A DNA stretch of 64,000 nt from Massilia phosphatilytica (lineage in GTDB: Bacteria > Pseudomonadota > Gammaproteobacteria > Burkholderiales > Burkholderiaceae_D): positions 20,179 through 84,178 of the forward strand of contig NZ_PUIP01000026.1 in the NCBI RefSeq assembly GCF_002968015.1, read 5' to 3'. The notes under the pieces were generated by a model. The model was not told the DNA's origin. It did no database searches and saw only the letters and a list, made by a program, of their open reading frames with translations. This document shows positions 8,430 through 17,900 of the stretch, in pieces; the stretch's first letter is position 1; each line of letters begins with the position of its first letter. Made by a program: the position numbers and the translations under genes.

Positions 8430-9600
8430 ATTCACGGTGTCGCTGTTGCGCGCCGCCCTGTTCATGAGCGGTGCCATCGTGCTGGTGTTCTGCGCCCGCA
8501 GGCCGTTGCGGCGCTGGGCCGACGCCGCGCTTGCCTACCAGGCCTGGCTGATCGTACCGTGCGTCGCCGTTGCCGCCGTCCTGCCGACCGCTTCCGTTGC
8601 GCTGGTCCGCGCGGTGCCGGCGTTGCGGCCGGTGCCGCACCTGGCGTTCCGGGCCGTCCCCCTCGCGCCGGACGGCATCGATACGCTGCTCGTCGCCTGG
8701 GCCGCCGGCATGGTCGTGCTGGCGCTCTGGTTCGGCACTGCCCAGCGGGCGTTCCTGCGCCAGGCGGGCCGCTTGACCCGGTCCGGTGCGGTGTACGTCA
8801 GCGCCGCGGACGCCGGGCCGGCGTCCGTGGGCGTGTTCCGTCCCAGGATCGTCGTACCGCACGACTTCGACCGCCGTTACTCGCCACTCGAGCAGGCATT
8901 GATCATCTCTCACGAGCAAACCCACATTGCCCGCGGCGATGCCGTGGTCAACCTGCTGGCGTGCGCGTTCCAGTGTGTGTTCTGGTTCAACCCGCTCGTC
9001 CACGTTGGCGTGCGCGCCTTGCGCCTGGACCAGGAAATCGCGTGCGACGCGATCGTCATGCGGCGCCACCCCCGCGCGCGCCGCGCGTACGCGGAGGCAC
9101 TCCTCAAATTCCATACTGGCACCCACGCCATGCGCGCCGGCGTGAACTGTCACTGGCAAACCCATCACCCAACCAAGGAGCGTCTCATGAGTCTTCAACT
9201 GACCCCGTCCGGAACCATCCGCCGCCGCGCCGGCCGGTGCATCGTCGCGCTGCTGGCGACCGCCGCCGTCGCCGCCACGCTGGGTGCGCGTGCGGAACAG
9301 GCCGCGACGGCGCCGTCGTATCTCGTCGAGATGGCACTGGATGCGGGCGGTGAACGGTCCACGCCACGTGTCCTGGCGAAGGCTGGGGAACCATTCGCCG
9401 TGGCGTCGGGCGCATGGCGTGTCGAATTGACGGTGCGCGAGGCCACGACGCCTGGCGACGTCTGGCTGACGGGGCGGATTCTAAGGGGCGCCGACATCGT
9501 CAGCGCACCCACGCTGCTGGCCCGTGTCGATGAAAAGGCCACGATCAAGACCGGCGACGTGACCTTGTCGCTGACCGTCAATCGCGCTCGCCTTCAATAG
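8419..9600 (+). CDS. BlaR1-like M56 membrane metalloprotease (sensor/anti-repressor)
   Basis: The 393-residue protein has N-terminal membrane helices (about 8-25, 35-58 and 88-108). The cytoplasmic zinc-protease motif HEQTH is at residues 165-169, with the third ligand Glu206 in DQEIACD. Another hydrophobic segment lies near 275-292. The family senses an external signal and cleaves the BlaI partner. Unlike BlaR1, there is no penicillin-binding domain: the extracytoplasmic tail is only about 100 residues of beta-rich sequence, so the ligand is probably not a beta-lactam bound covalently. It overlaps blaI by 11 bases and ends 7 bases inside the convergent GH39 gene. Confidence 0.88.
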   Translation: MASEFTVSLLRAALFMSGAIVLVFCARRPLRRWADAALAYQAWLIVPCVAVAAVLPTASVALVRAVPALRPVPHLAFRAVPLAPDGIDTLLVAWAAGMVVLALWFGTAQRAFLRQAGRLTRSGAVYVSAADAGPASVGVFRPRIVVPHDFDRRYSPLEQALIISHEQTHIARGDAVVNLLACAFQCVFWFNPLVHVGVRALRLDQEIACDAIVMRRHPRARRAYAEALLKFHTGTHAMRAGVNCHWQTHHPTKERLMSLQLTPSGTIRRRAGRCIVALLATAAVAATLGARAEQAATAPSYLVEMALDAGGERSTPRVLAKAGEPFAVASGAWRVELTVREATTPGDVWLTGRILRGADIVSAPTLLARVDEKATIKTGDVTLSLTVNRARLQ

Positions 9601-11273
9601 GTCAGCGTCACCAGCGACACCGCCTGCCGCGGCAACTGCATGCTGACGGTCGCCGTGCCGTCCTTGGTCTGCAGCGTCGACGCGGGGCCGAGCTCCGCCA
9701 GTTCGCTTGCCTTCTGCAGCTCGGCCACCTGTGCCGCTGTCGGATGCGCGGGTGAACCCATGCGCTTCCACGCGGCGTAGGAGTTGCTGTGGTCCTGGTC
9801 GATGCGGTAGTGGCGCATCTGCACCCGTTGCGCGGGAATGCCGGCGATACGCAATTCGACGGGCGAGCCGGCGTCGATGATGTCGTCGTCATGGTAATTC
9901 CAGACCAGGACGGCGATGCTGTGCGCGTCCTTTGCCGCCAGTGCATCGATGTCGGTGCGCGCGCCGCGCACGCCGGCGGCCTGGATGCCGGCCGCGTCGT
10001 AGGCCCGGTCGCCCGTCACCGCCACGCGTTCGCCGCGCATCTTGCCGAGCATGCGGAACACGTTCAGCACCGGCTTGTTGACGCCATTGGTCGCCAGGTC
10101 GCGGAAGCCCGCGAACCACGGCTGGTCTTCGAACTCGAACGACCAGTTCACCGCGCCGATCAGGTTGACGCCGCGCCGCGCGGCCAGGTCGTACTCGCGC
10201 GCGATCGAGGCCGCCGTGTAGCTGGCGTAGAGCGTGCCGTTGCGGTACGCGTTTTCCGGGTTGGTCTGCATGCCGCAGGCGGCGCAGCCTTCCGGGTCGG
10301 ATTCGCCGATGATGACCGGGACGTTTTTCAGCTCCGGGTATTTTTCGACGAGCGCGAAGCCTTCGTCGAGGTGGCGGAAATGCGCGTCCATGCCCATGCG
10401 CACGATACCATTGACGACCTTCGGCGCGCCCTTGGCGTGGAAGGCGACGAAGTCCAGCGGCGTGCCGGTCTTGCCGGTCGCGTAGTTGGTCTCGTGCAGG
10501 CAGTGGTGCAGGAAGTCGTCCATGAAGCGTCCCGCGCCGGCCGTGTGCGGGCCCCCGATGCGCGCCGTCGGCAGTGCGCGTTTCACCGCGTCGGCCGCGT
10601 GGTCGTACATCTTGAAGTACTCGCGCTTCGTGTCGGGCGCGATCAGGTACAGGCCATCCGGCTCGTTCCACACTTCCCAGTACCAGCTCTCGACTTCCTT
10701 CTGGCCGTAGCGCGCCACGCTGTGTTTCACCCATTGGTAGACCAGCTCCGACCACTTGGCGTAGTCGTTCGGCGGCGTGGCCCAGCCGGTCATGATGTCC
10801 TTGTAGGGCGTGCCCGGCTTCCAGTGGTGGCGGTACGGTTGCGGGCGCTGCGACAGCGCTTCCGGCATGAAGCCGATCTGCGCCAGCGGCTTCATGCCGC
10901 GCTCGATGTACGTGTCGAAGATGCGGTCGATGATGGTCCAGTCGTAGACCGGCTTGCCGTCCTTGTCCTCGCTGTACATGTTCGTCGAGCCCCACTTGAG
11001 CGCGTAGCTGCCGTCGCCCGAGGTCATCAGGTTGTGCGCGCGGACGTACACGGGGACGGGGCTCAGCGCCGCGATATCGCTCAGCAGCTGTTTACCGTTC
11101 GGCGCCGTCGTGTAATTCGGTTCGTCGTAGCCGAACCAGGCCCAGATGGGCGTCATGGGCCCCTTGGCCTGCGTGGCGTCGACGGTGAGCCTGACCGGCT
11201 GCGGCGTGGAAGGTTCGGCGGCGTGCAGCGGCGCGCAAGCCGCGAGGAGGAGGGCGGCGAGGTGTCTCTTCAT
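9594..11273 (-). CDS. Secreted glycoside hydrolase family 39 (beta-xylosidase type)
   Basis: The protein has 559 residues with a signal peptide ending near residue 19 (L-H-A-A-E). It has a clan-A (beta/alpha)8 barrel, with the proton donor Glu204 in WEVWNEPDG and the nucleophile Glu324 in VIIGESDPEG, followed by a small beta-sandwich. The GH39 family contains beta-xylosidases and iduronidases acting with retention; the exact sugar cannot be told. GESDPEGCAACGM after the nucleophile adds a Cys pair. Two Cys-poor flanks and export suggest periplasmic or extracellular action. It converges with the M56 gene (7-base overlap). Confidence 0.82.
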   Translation of the reverse strand: MKRHLAALLLAACAPLHAAEPSTPQPVRLTVDATQAKGPMTPIWAWFGYDEPNYTTAPNGKQLLSDIAALSPVPVYVRAHNLMTSGDGSYALKWGSTNMYSEDKDGKPVYDWTIIDRIFDTYIERGMKPLAQIGFMPEALSQRPQPYRHHWKPGTPYKDIMTGWATPPNDYAKWSELVYQWVKHSVARYGQKEVESWYWEVWNEPDGLYLIAPDTKREYFKMYDHAADAVKRALPTARIGGPHTAGAGRFMDDFLHHCLHETNYATGKTGTPLDFVAFHAKGAPKVVNGIVRMGMDAHFRHLDEGFALVEKYPELKNVPVIIGESDPEGCAACGMQTNPENAYRNGTLYASYTAASIAREYDLAARRGVNLIGAVNWSFEFEDQPWFAGFRDLATNGVNKPVLNVFRMLGKMRGERVAVTGDRAYDAAGIQAAGVRGARTDIDALAAKDAHSIAVLVWNYHDDDIIDAGSPVELRIAGIPAQRVQMRHYRIDQDHSNSYAAWKRMGSPAHPTAAQVAELQKASELAELGPASTLQTKDGTATVSMQLPRQAVSLVTLTY

Positions 11274-11376
11274 TGTCGTTCTCGTGGATCGGTCCGATAC
11301 ACGATGCTAGGCCGAACCCCGCAGGCCGTCCAATGACGGATTTTGCCGCAGCAATACCGAATCGGATATCGCCCGA

Positions 11377-11721
11377 TCAGCTCTTGCGGACGAACTCCGA
11401 CTTCAGGCTCATCGCGCCGAAGCCGTCTATCTTGCAGTCGATGTCGTGGTCGCCGTCGACGAGGCGGATGTTCTTGACCTTGGTGCCCTGCTTGACGACG
11501 CCGCCGCCGCCCTTCAGTTTCAGGTCCTTGATGACGGTGACGGTGTCGCCGTCCTGCAGCACGTTGCCGGCCGCATCGCGCCATACCCGGGCCGTCTCTT
11601 CCGCGGCCGCGTCGGCCTTGACGGGCCATTCATGCGCGCATTCCGGGCAGACGTAGTTGCCCATGCCGTCTTCGTAGGTCAGCGTGGAACCGCAGGTGGG
11701 GCAGGGAGGCAAGGTCGTCAT
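11377..11721 (-). CDS. yjdM: YjdM/PhnA-family zinc-ribbon protein
   Basis: This 114-residue protein starts with a zinc ribbon (PCPTCG-x12-YVCPECAHEW). The conserved PhnA C-terminal domain follows, with VWRDAAGNVLQDGDTVTVIKDLKLKG and ending in a K-S tail. It was historically annotated as an alkylphosphonate-utilisation protein, but no phn genes are near, and the function of the family is not established. ATG 11721 is chosen because it gives the family's standard N-terminus; a longer frame runs into the tRNA gene. Confidence 0.92.
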   Translation of the reverse strand: MTTLPPCPTCGSTLTYEDGMGNYVCPECAHEWPVKADAAAEETARVWRDAAGNVLQDGDTVTVIKDLKLKGGGGVVKQGTKVKNIRLVDGDHDIDCKIDGFGAMSLKSEFVRKS

Positions 11722-11752
11722 GGCAGTGTGCGAAAGGGACAGTGGAATGCAA

Positions 11753-11777
11753 AACGCCAACCGCAGGGGTTGGCGTT
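11753..11777 (-). terminator. tRNA-Phe terminator
   Basis: A 10-bp perfect stem (11753-11762 with 11768-11777) lies just downstream of the tRNA on the minus strand and ends in GTTTTGC. A near copy follows the second tRNA-Phe near 39.65 kb. Confidence 0.75.
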
Positions 11778-11788
11778 GCTGGAAATCT

Positions 11789-11864
11789 TGGTGGCCCGGG
11801 GCGGAATCGAACCACCGACACAAGGATTTTCAATCCTCTGCTCTACCAACTGAGCTACCAGGCC
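11789..11864 (-). tRNA. tRNA-Phe (GAA)
   Basis: The 76-base minus-strand sequence folds as a cloverleaf: acceptor GGCCTGG pairing with CCGGGCC, D-arm GCTC/GAGC, and an anticodon stem GAGGA/TCCTT around TTGAAAA with anticodon GAA. The T-arm is GGTGG/CCGCC with TTCGATT in the loop, and CCA is encoded. An identical copy is at 39688-39763. Confidence 0.97.
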
Positions 11865-11911
11865 AAGGCGGCGCAGTATAGCATGGGTCAGGAGAAACCC
11901 CAAATTTTTGT

Positions 11912-12397
11912 TCAGACCCGGGCTGCGGCCCGCTCTTCGTGCTGCCGGTCGAGGGCCAGGCGCAGCTCCTTGCGGGCCTTGGCTTCCTCGTAGCGACGCA
12001 GTTCGTCCGGCCCGAACGGGCGCAGCGGCGGCACGGGGACGGGCTGCTTGTCGTCGCCCACGGCCACCATCGTGAAGAAGCAGCTGTTCACGTGGCGCAC
12101 CTGCTGGGTGCGGATGTTCTCGGCCACGACCTTGATGCCGATTTCCATCGACGTGCGGCCTGTGTAGTTCACGGCGGCCAGGAACGTCACCAGCTCGCCC
12201 ACGTGGATGGGCTGGCGGAACGTCACCTGGTCGACGCTCATCGTCACGACGTAGGTGCCGGCATAGCGGCTGGCGCAGGCATAGGCCACCTGGTCGAGCA
12301 GTTTCAGGATGTTCCCGCCGTGCACGTTACCGGAAAAGTTCGCGGTGTCCGGCGTCATCAGGACCGTCATGGTGAGTTGGTGGGCAGGCAGGGTCAT
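11912..12397 (-). CDS. Hot-dog acyl-CoA thioesterase (YciA/Acot type)
   Basis: This 161-residue single hot-dog domain carries the family signature NFSGNVHGGNILKLLDQVAYAC, in which the His-Gly-Gly turn and the following Asp line the active site. SVDQVTFRQPIHVGE strands come next. The family hydrolyses acyl-CoA esters in the cytoplasm to free acids and CoA; substrate length is not predictable. The acidic and basic C-terminal tail (RRYEEAKARKELR) is typical of the YciA-like group. It is downstream of, and on the same strand as, the chemoreceptor gene, but a terminator lies between. Confidence 0.88.
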   Translation of the reverse strand: MTLPAHQLTMTVLMTPDTANFSGNVHGGNILKLLDQVAYACASRYAGTYVVTMSVDQVTFRQPIHVGELVTFLAAVNYTGRTSMEIGIKVVAENIRTQQVRHVNSCFFTMVAVGDDKQPVPVPPLRPFGPDELRRYEEAKARKELRLALDRQHEERAAARV

Positions 12398-12419
12398 GGC
12401 ATCAAGCGTAAAGATGAAG

Positions 12420-12468
12420 GATAGGGACGATGTTGCCTGAGAAACCCGGTTGCGGCAACATCCCTATC
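12420..12468 (-). terminator. Terminator after the chemoreceptor gene
   Basis: GATAGGGA...TGTTGCC (12420-12437, with a 3-base bulge) pairs with GGCAACATCCCTATC (12454-12468). It lies 6 bases past the chemoreceptor stop codon on the minus strand. Confidence 0.6.
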
Positions 12469-12473
12469 TTTCG

Positions 12474-14165
12474 TCAGAACGCTTCCCAGTGCGCATCCAC
12501 CGTGGCGGCCGCCGGTTTCCGTGCCGGCCGGGATGCGGCCGCGGGCGCGGGCGCCGCCCGGCGTGCCGGCGGCAGCGCGGGTTTCGGTGCCGCCGCCGGG
12601 CGGGACGTCGCCTGGACACTGAATACTTCCACCAGCTCGGCCAGCGCCTGCGCCTGTTCGTGCATCGCCCGGGTCGCGGCCGCCGATGCCTCGACGAGCG
12701 CGGCGTTCTGCTGGGTCACGCCGTCCATCTGCACGATGGCCTGGTTGACCTGGCCGATGCCGCTGGCCTGTTCGCGGCTGGAGGCGACGATCTCGTTCAT
12801 GATGCCGGTGACGCGGCCGATGCTGTCGACGATGTCGCGCATCGTCTGGCCGGCCTGGCCCGCCAGCGTCGCGCCGTCGGCCACGCGCTGGGTGGAGGCA
12901 TCGATCAGGTCCTTGATTTCCTTCGCCGCGGCGCCGGAGCGCTGGGCGAGGGCGCGCACTTCGGCGGCGACGACGGCGAAGCCGCGTCCCTGCTCGCCGG
13001 CGCGCGCCGCTTCCACCGCGGCGTTCAGGGCCAGGATATTGGTCTGGAAGGCGATGCCGTCGATGACGGCGATGATGTCGACGATGCGCGCGGACGAGGC
13101 ATTGATCGCGCCCATCGTGTCGACCAGCTGGCCGACCATCGCGCCGCCTTGCTGCGCCACGCGCGCGGCGTCGCCGGCCATGCGGTTGGCTTCCTCGGCG
13201 TTGGTCGCATTCTGGCCCACGGCCTGCGTCAGTTGTTCCATCGACGACGCCGTCTCTTCCAGCGCCTGCGCCTGGCTTTCCGTGCGGTGCGACAGGTCCT
13301 GCGCCTCGCCCGCCATCGTCGTGGCGGCCGTGACGATCGTGCCCGTGCCCGCGCGCACGTCGGCGACGATGCCGGCGAGGCTGGCGCGCATGCGCTCCAG
13401 GGCGGCCATCAGGCTGTCCTTGTCGTTTGGGGCAACCGGCACGGCCACGCACAGGTTGCCGCCCGCGATCTCGGTCGCCACCTGGGCCGCGCGCGCCGGC
13501 TCGCCGCCCAGGCGCCGGAACAGGGCGCGCGCGCACAGCGTCCCGGCGCCGATGCTGAAGACGAGCGTGGCCAGGCACAGCGCGGACAGGACATGGCTGC
13601 TGCGATCCGCCGCCGCGAGCACGGCGGCCACGCGCGTGTCGATCTCCTTCTGCTGCAGTTCCAGCAGCGCCTTGACCTGCCCGAGATACGCGGTCACGGC
13701 CGGCACGAATTCGTCGTCGAAGTATTTGCGGGCCTCGGTGTCGTTGCCCGCCTTCTTGAGCGCCATGACGCGGTCGCGCGTGACGATGTAGCGCTGGCGC
13801 GCCGTGCCGATCCGCTCGAACACGGCGCGTTCTTCCGGCGTGTCGAGCAGGTCGCCGACCTGCTTCTGCAATGCCGTGGTGCGCGTCGTCGAGTCCTGCG
13901 TCTCGGCGGCGTACCAGGTCGCGAGCTCCGGATCGGCGGAGCGGGCGATGGACCCGGTGCGCTTGGCGGCGACCGACGTGTTCAGCAGCCAGCCGGAAAT
14001 CAGCCGTTCCTTCACGAGCGGCCGCTGCGTGAGGGCTTGCGTGTCGTCCGACAGGACTTGCAGGCGCCAGATGGCGATGGCCGTCGCGAGGAACGACAGC
14101 ACGATGACGACGGCGAACGCGAACCTGAGCTGGTTGCGCACGCTGGTGGTGGCGAAGGGTTTCAT
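12474..14165 (-). CDS. Methyl-accepting chemotaxis protein
   Basis: The 563-residue transducer has TM1 (about 12-32), a periplasmic four-helix-type sensor (about 35-190), TM2 (about 192-212), a HAMP domain and a long coiled-coil signalling domain. The hairpin tip is near residues 370-400 (GRGFAVVAAEVRALAQRS). After an Ala/Pro-rich linker it ends in HWEAF, which resembles the NWETF pentapeptide that tethers CheR and CheB, so this receptor may bind its own adaptation enzymes. AAGGAGTCCC precedes ATG 14165. The periplasmic ligand is unknown. Confidence 0.95.
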   Translation of the reverse strand: MKPFATTSVRNQLRFAFAVVIVLSFLATAIAIWRLQVLSDDTQALTQRPLVKERLISGWLLNTSVAAKRTGSIARSADPELATWYAAETQDSTTRTTALQKQVGDLLDTPEERAVFERIGTARQRYIVTRDRVMALKKAGNDTEARKYFDDEFVPAVTAYLGQVKALLELQQKEIDTRVAAVLAAADRSSHVLSALCLATLVFSIGAGTLCARALFRRLGGEPARAAQVATEIAGGNLCVAVPVAPNDKDSLMAALERMRASLAGIVADVRAGTGTIVTAATTMAGEAQDLSHRTESQAQALEETASSMEQLTQAVGQNATNAEEANRMAGDAARVAQQGGAMVGQLVDTMGAINASSARIVDIIAVIDGIAFQTNILALNAAVEAARAGEQGRGFAVVAAEVRALAQRSGAAAKEIKDLIDASTQRVADGATLAGQAGQTMRDIVDSIGRVTGIMNEIVASSREQASGIGQVNQAIVQMDGVTQQNAALVEASAAATRAMHEQAQALAELVEVFSVQATSRPAAAPKPALPPARRAAPAPAAASRPARKPAAATVDAHWEAF

Positions 14166-14301
14166 GGGACTCCTTGGTTTTCCGAGCAACAAGAGTCAAT
14201 GAAAATCGGAACGGGGCCGGTCCGTCTTGAGGCGACTCAGGACAGCGCCGGATAGGTGGCATGCCCATCCGGCGCGGGTGGAAATCCGCTACGATGCGGG
14301 C

Positions 14302-14997
14302 ATGGCTATCCTTCTTGTACCCGGCTTCATGGCCGACGAGACCCTGTGGGACGACATGCTGCCGGCGCTGGCGCGCTTCGGTCCGGTCGTCCACGCCGAC
14401 CTGCGCCACGACACGTCGGTCGAGGCGATGGCGCGCCGCGTCCTCGAGACGGCGCCTTCAACCTTCGTGCTCGTGGGCTTTTCGATGGGCGGCTACGTCG
14501 CGCGCGCGATCGCGCGCCAGGCGCCTGGCCGCGTGCGCGCGCTCGTGCTGATCTCGACGTCCACCCGCGGCGACACGGCCGCGCTGCAGAAGCGCAAGGG
14601 CGCGATCGGCAACGCGGCACCGTCCATCGCCTTCAGCGGCTTGAGCCGCACGGCTGTCGCGACGTCCCTGCACCCGAAGCAGCGCGACAACGACGCGCTG
14701 ATCGAGAGAATCCGCGCGATGGGCATGCGCCTCGGCGGCGAGGTGTTCCGGCGCCAGTCGCTGCTGGACCGGCCGGGCGACCTCGAACGCTCAGGCGAGA
14801 TCCGCTGCCCGACGCTCGTCGTGGCGGCTGAAAACGACCAGTTGCGCAGCCTGGCGGAAGCACAGGAGATGACGGCCGCCATCCCCGGTGCCACGCTGAC
14901 CGTCATCGAGGAGACGGGCCACATGATCCCGCTCGAGGCGCCGCAGCGCCTGCTCGATGTGATCGTGCCCTGGCTCGCGGCGCACGAGGACCGCTAG
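14302..14997 (+). CDS. Alpha/beta-hydrolase
   Basis: This 231-residue cytoplasmic hydrolase has nucleophile Ser61 in the elbow GFSMGG, an oxyanion region near VPGFMADE, an acid in AAENDQL and the catalytic His in EETGHMIPLEAPQ. The closest known styles are small esterases and 2-hydroxy-muconate-type C-C hydrolases; the substrate is not predictable. ATG 14302 is used because the beta strand AILLVPGF then starts the protein; a longer frame adds a non-conserved Arg-rich leader. It ends 4 bases inside the convergent RTX gene. Confidence 0.82.
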   Translation: MAILLVPGFMADETLWDDMLPALARFGPVVHADLRHDTSVEAMARRVLETAPSTFVLVGFSMGGYVARAIARQAPGRVRALVLISTSTRGDTAALQKRKGAIGNAAPSIAFSGLSRTAVATSLHPKQRDNDALIERIRAMGMRLGGEVFRRQSLLDRPGDLERSGEIRCPTLVVAAENDQLRSLAEAQEMTAAIPGATLTVIEETGHMIPLEAPQRLLDVIVPWLAAHEDR

Positions 14998-17900
14998 CCC
15001 TGCCAGGGGGTGAACAGGATGCCGTTCGCGATCAGTTCCGCCACCGCATCCTTGTTCTCGGCGCTTTCGCTGAACGCTGCCAATACGTCCGACAGGCTCG
15101 CCTGCTTGTTGTCGAGGACGTGCAGCCAGTAGTCGTAGCCGGCCTGCTCGGGCGTCCGGTGCAGCACGTTGTGGTACAGCCTGCCGACGATGTCCGCATT
15201 GCTCGCTGCGCCGTACATGGTCGTGAATTCCTTCGACGTCGAAAAGCCCGCCGCGAGATCCTGCACGGACGAGCCCTTGTCCATCGCGCCGATCCAGAAG
15301 CCGAGGCCCGGCAGGTCCGGCGTGCGGTCGAACGCGGCGCGGTAGAAGCGGTAGGCCGCGCCCGCATCGCCGTCCGTATCCAGCGCCACGGTGCCGTCGG
15401 CGAAGGTCACGCGTTCGACGCCTTGTAACGTGTCGGTGCCGTCCGTGCCGCCGCTGCGCTGGTCCGCCACGTGCCAGCCGGTGGCATCGTGGGTGACCTT
15501 GTAGTCGGTGGCCTTGCCGTCGTAGCTGGCCGAATCGCGGCCCGTGCCGCCGACGAGGATGTCGTTGCCGGCGCCGCCGTGCAGCAGGTCGTCGCCATCG
15601 CCGCCGTCGAGGGTGTCGCTGCCCGCGGTGCCGGCCAGCTGGTCGGTGCCGGTGGTGCCCGTGTGGGTTTCGCCCGGGGTGGGCGGGGCTGGGGTCGGTT
15701 CCGGAGCGGGTGCCGGTGCCGGAGCGGGTGTCGGTGTCGGTGCTGGCGTGGGCGTCGGGGCCGGTTTTACGCCTGCCTGCGGATCGTAGTGATGGACGAA
15801 ATTGTCGGCCGTGAGTTTGCCGGCATTCACGTTTGCCAGTCTCAGCACCTGATAGGCGGTGAAGTTGTTGGCGGTACCGTCGGCGTCGAAGTCGAGGACG
15901 GTATCGCTGCCGACCTGGCGCAGGATCAGATAGCCGTCCGCAAACGGGTTCTTGATCGTGCCGAAATCGAACTTCACGTCGATCAGGTCGCCGCCGGCGC
16001 CGGCCTTGAAGTCGGTCACCGTATAGACGCGGCCAAAGAAAGCCGATTCGAACACGTCGCTGCCGTCGCCGCCCGTCGCCGTGACGACCGCAGTCGGGGC
16101 CACGTCGCCCAGTGTGCGGAACGTATCGCTGCCGGCACCACCCTGCAGCACGAGATGTACGCCGGCCCGCGCGTTCCCGGCTTCCAGCACGTCGTCGCCG
16201 AGGCCGCCGTCGAGGGTCGCGTTGCCCGCGCCGATGAGGTGGTCGTTGCCGGCACCACCTTGCAACACGTCGTTGCCGCCCAGGACGGCACTCAGCAGGT
16301 CGTCGCCGTCGCCGCCGGTCAGCGTGTCGTTGCCGAGCCCGCCTTCGAGCGAATCGTTGCCGGCGCCGCCGTCGATCTGATCACTGCCGCCGGCACCGAT
16401 GATGATGTCATCGCCGTCTCCGCCGCGGATCGTGTCGTCCAGTGGCGTGCCTTGCAGCGTGTCCGCCGTGGTGGTGCCTTCGATGACCTTGCCGGTCGTG
16501 GAGCCGTCCGGGGCCCAGCCGCCGAAGTTGTCCGCCACGAGCTTGGCTTTGTCGACGTTCTTGAGGATCACGGCATCTTCCCACGCGCGCGGGCCGGTAC
16601 CGTCGGGATCGTGGACGAGCACCGTGTCGGCGCCGCGCTGGTCGAGACGGTAGGAGCCGCCGGAGAAGGGCGTTGTGCCCGTCCAGTTGGCAAAGGCCTG
16701 CAGCACGTCGCCGCCCGCACCCGCCTGGAAATCGGTGATCGTGATGGCGTCCGCGCCCGCGGGGGCGGAAAGGGTGAAGAGGTCGCTGCCGGCGCCGCCG
16801 GTCAACTGGATCTTCAGGTCGGAGTCATAGTAGATGTTGACGATAAAATGGTCGTTGCCGTCGCCGCCATCCGCACGGATGGTGTCGGGTGCGCGGTAAT
16901 AATTGCCGTCGATGTGCAATTCGTCGTCACCGCTGCCGCCGTCCAGGCTGTCGTTGCCGTACCAGCTCGTCAGCGTGTCGTTGCCGGCGCCGCCGTGCAG
17001 CGTGTCGTTGCCGTTCGCCGTGGACGCGGGCAGGTACTGGCCGTCGTTGTCGCTGAGGACATCATCGCCGTCGCCGCCGTCCACGCTGTCGTTGCCCAGG
17101 TTGCCGGTCAGCGTGTCATTGCCGGCGCCGCCCGCGAGCGTATCGTCGAGGAAGCCGCCGTTCAACTGGTCGGCGCCGTCGGTGCCCGTGAGGGACAGGC
17201 CCTTGTTGCTGCCGTCCGGATTGAAACCGTTCCAAAAATTGGCCACCGTGAGCGCGGACTTGTCCACGTTCGTCAGGATGAGGACGTCGGTGAAGCCGCC
17301 CGGGCCGGTGCCGTCCAGGTCGGCCTGCAGGACCGCGTCGGCGCCCCGTTGTACCACGTTCAGGTTGCCGTGCGTGCCGAACGGCGACTGGCCGAGGGCC
17401 CCGGTGCGGGCGAGCGCGTCCAGGTTGACGATGTCGCCGCCGACGCCTGCCTGGAAGTCGTCGACCGTGATGACGGTCGCCGCCTGCACGGCCCTGACGG
17501 TGAACGTGTCCTGGCCGGCGCCGCCGTGCGCGTGCACGAGGGCTGTGTCGGTGGACCGGATCCCGAAGACGAAGGTATCGTCGCCGTCGCCGCCGTCCAG
17601 GGTCAGCTTGCCCCCGATGGCGCCGGAGGAGTAGCTGTTGTCCGTTTCCACGTATAGCTCGTCGTTGCCGCTGCCACCTTCGAGCGTATCGCCGAAGCCG
17701 GTGGCCTGCAGCGTGTCGTCGCCGTCGCCGCCGCGCAGGAGGTCGTCGTTGTAGGCGCTCAGCCGGTCGTTGCCGGCACCCCCGTCGAGGACATTGCCGC
17801 CGCCGAAAGTGCTCAGGATATCGGCATCATCCCCGCCTTCCAGCGTGTCGTGCCCCTTGCCGGTGAGGACATCGCTGCCGCTGCCGCCGTAGAGATGGTC

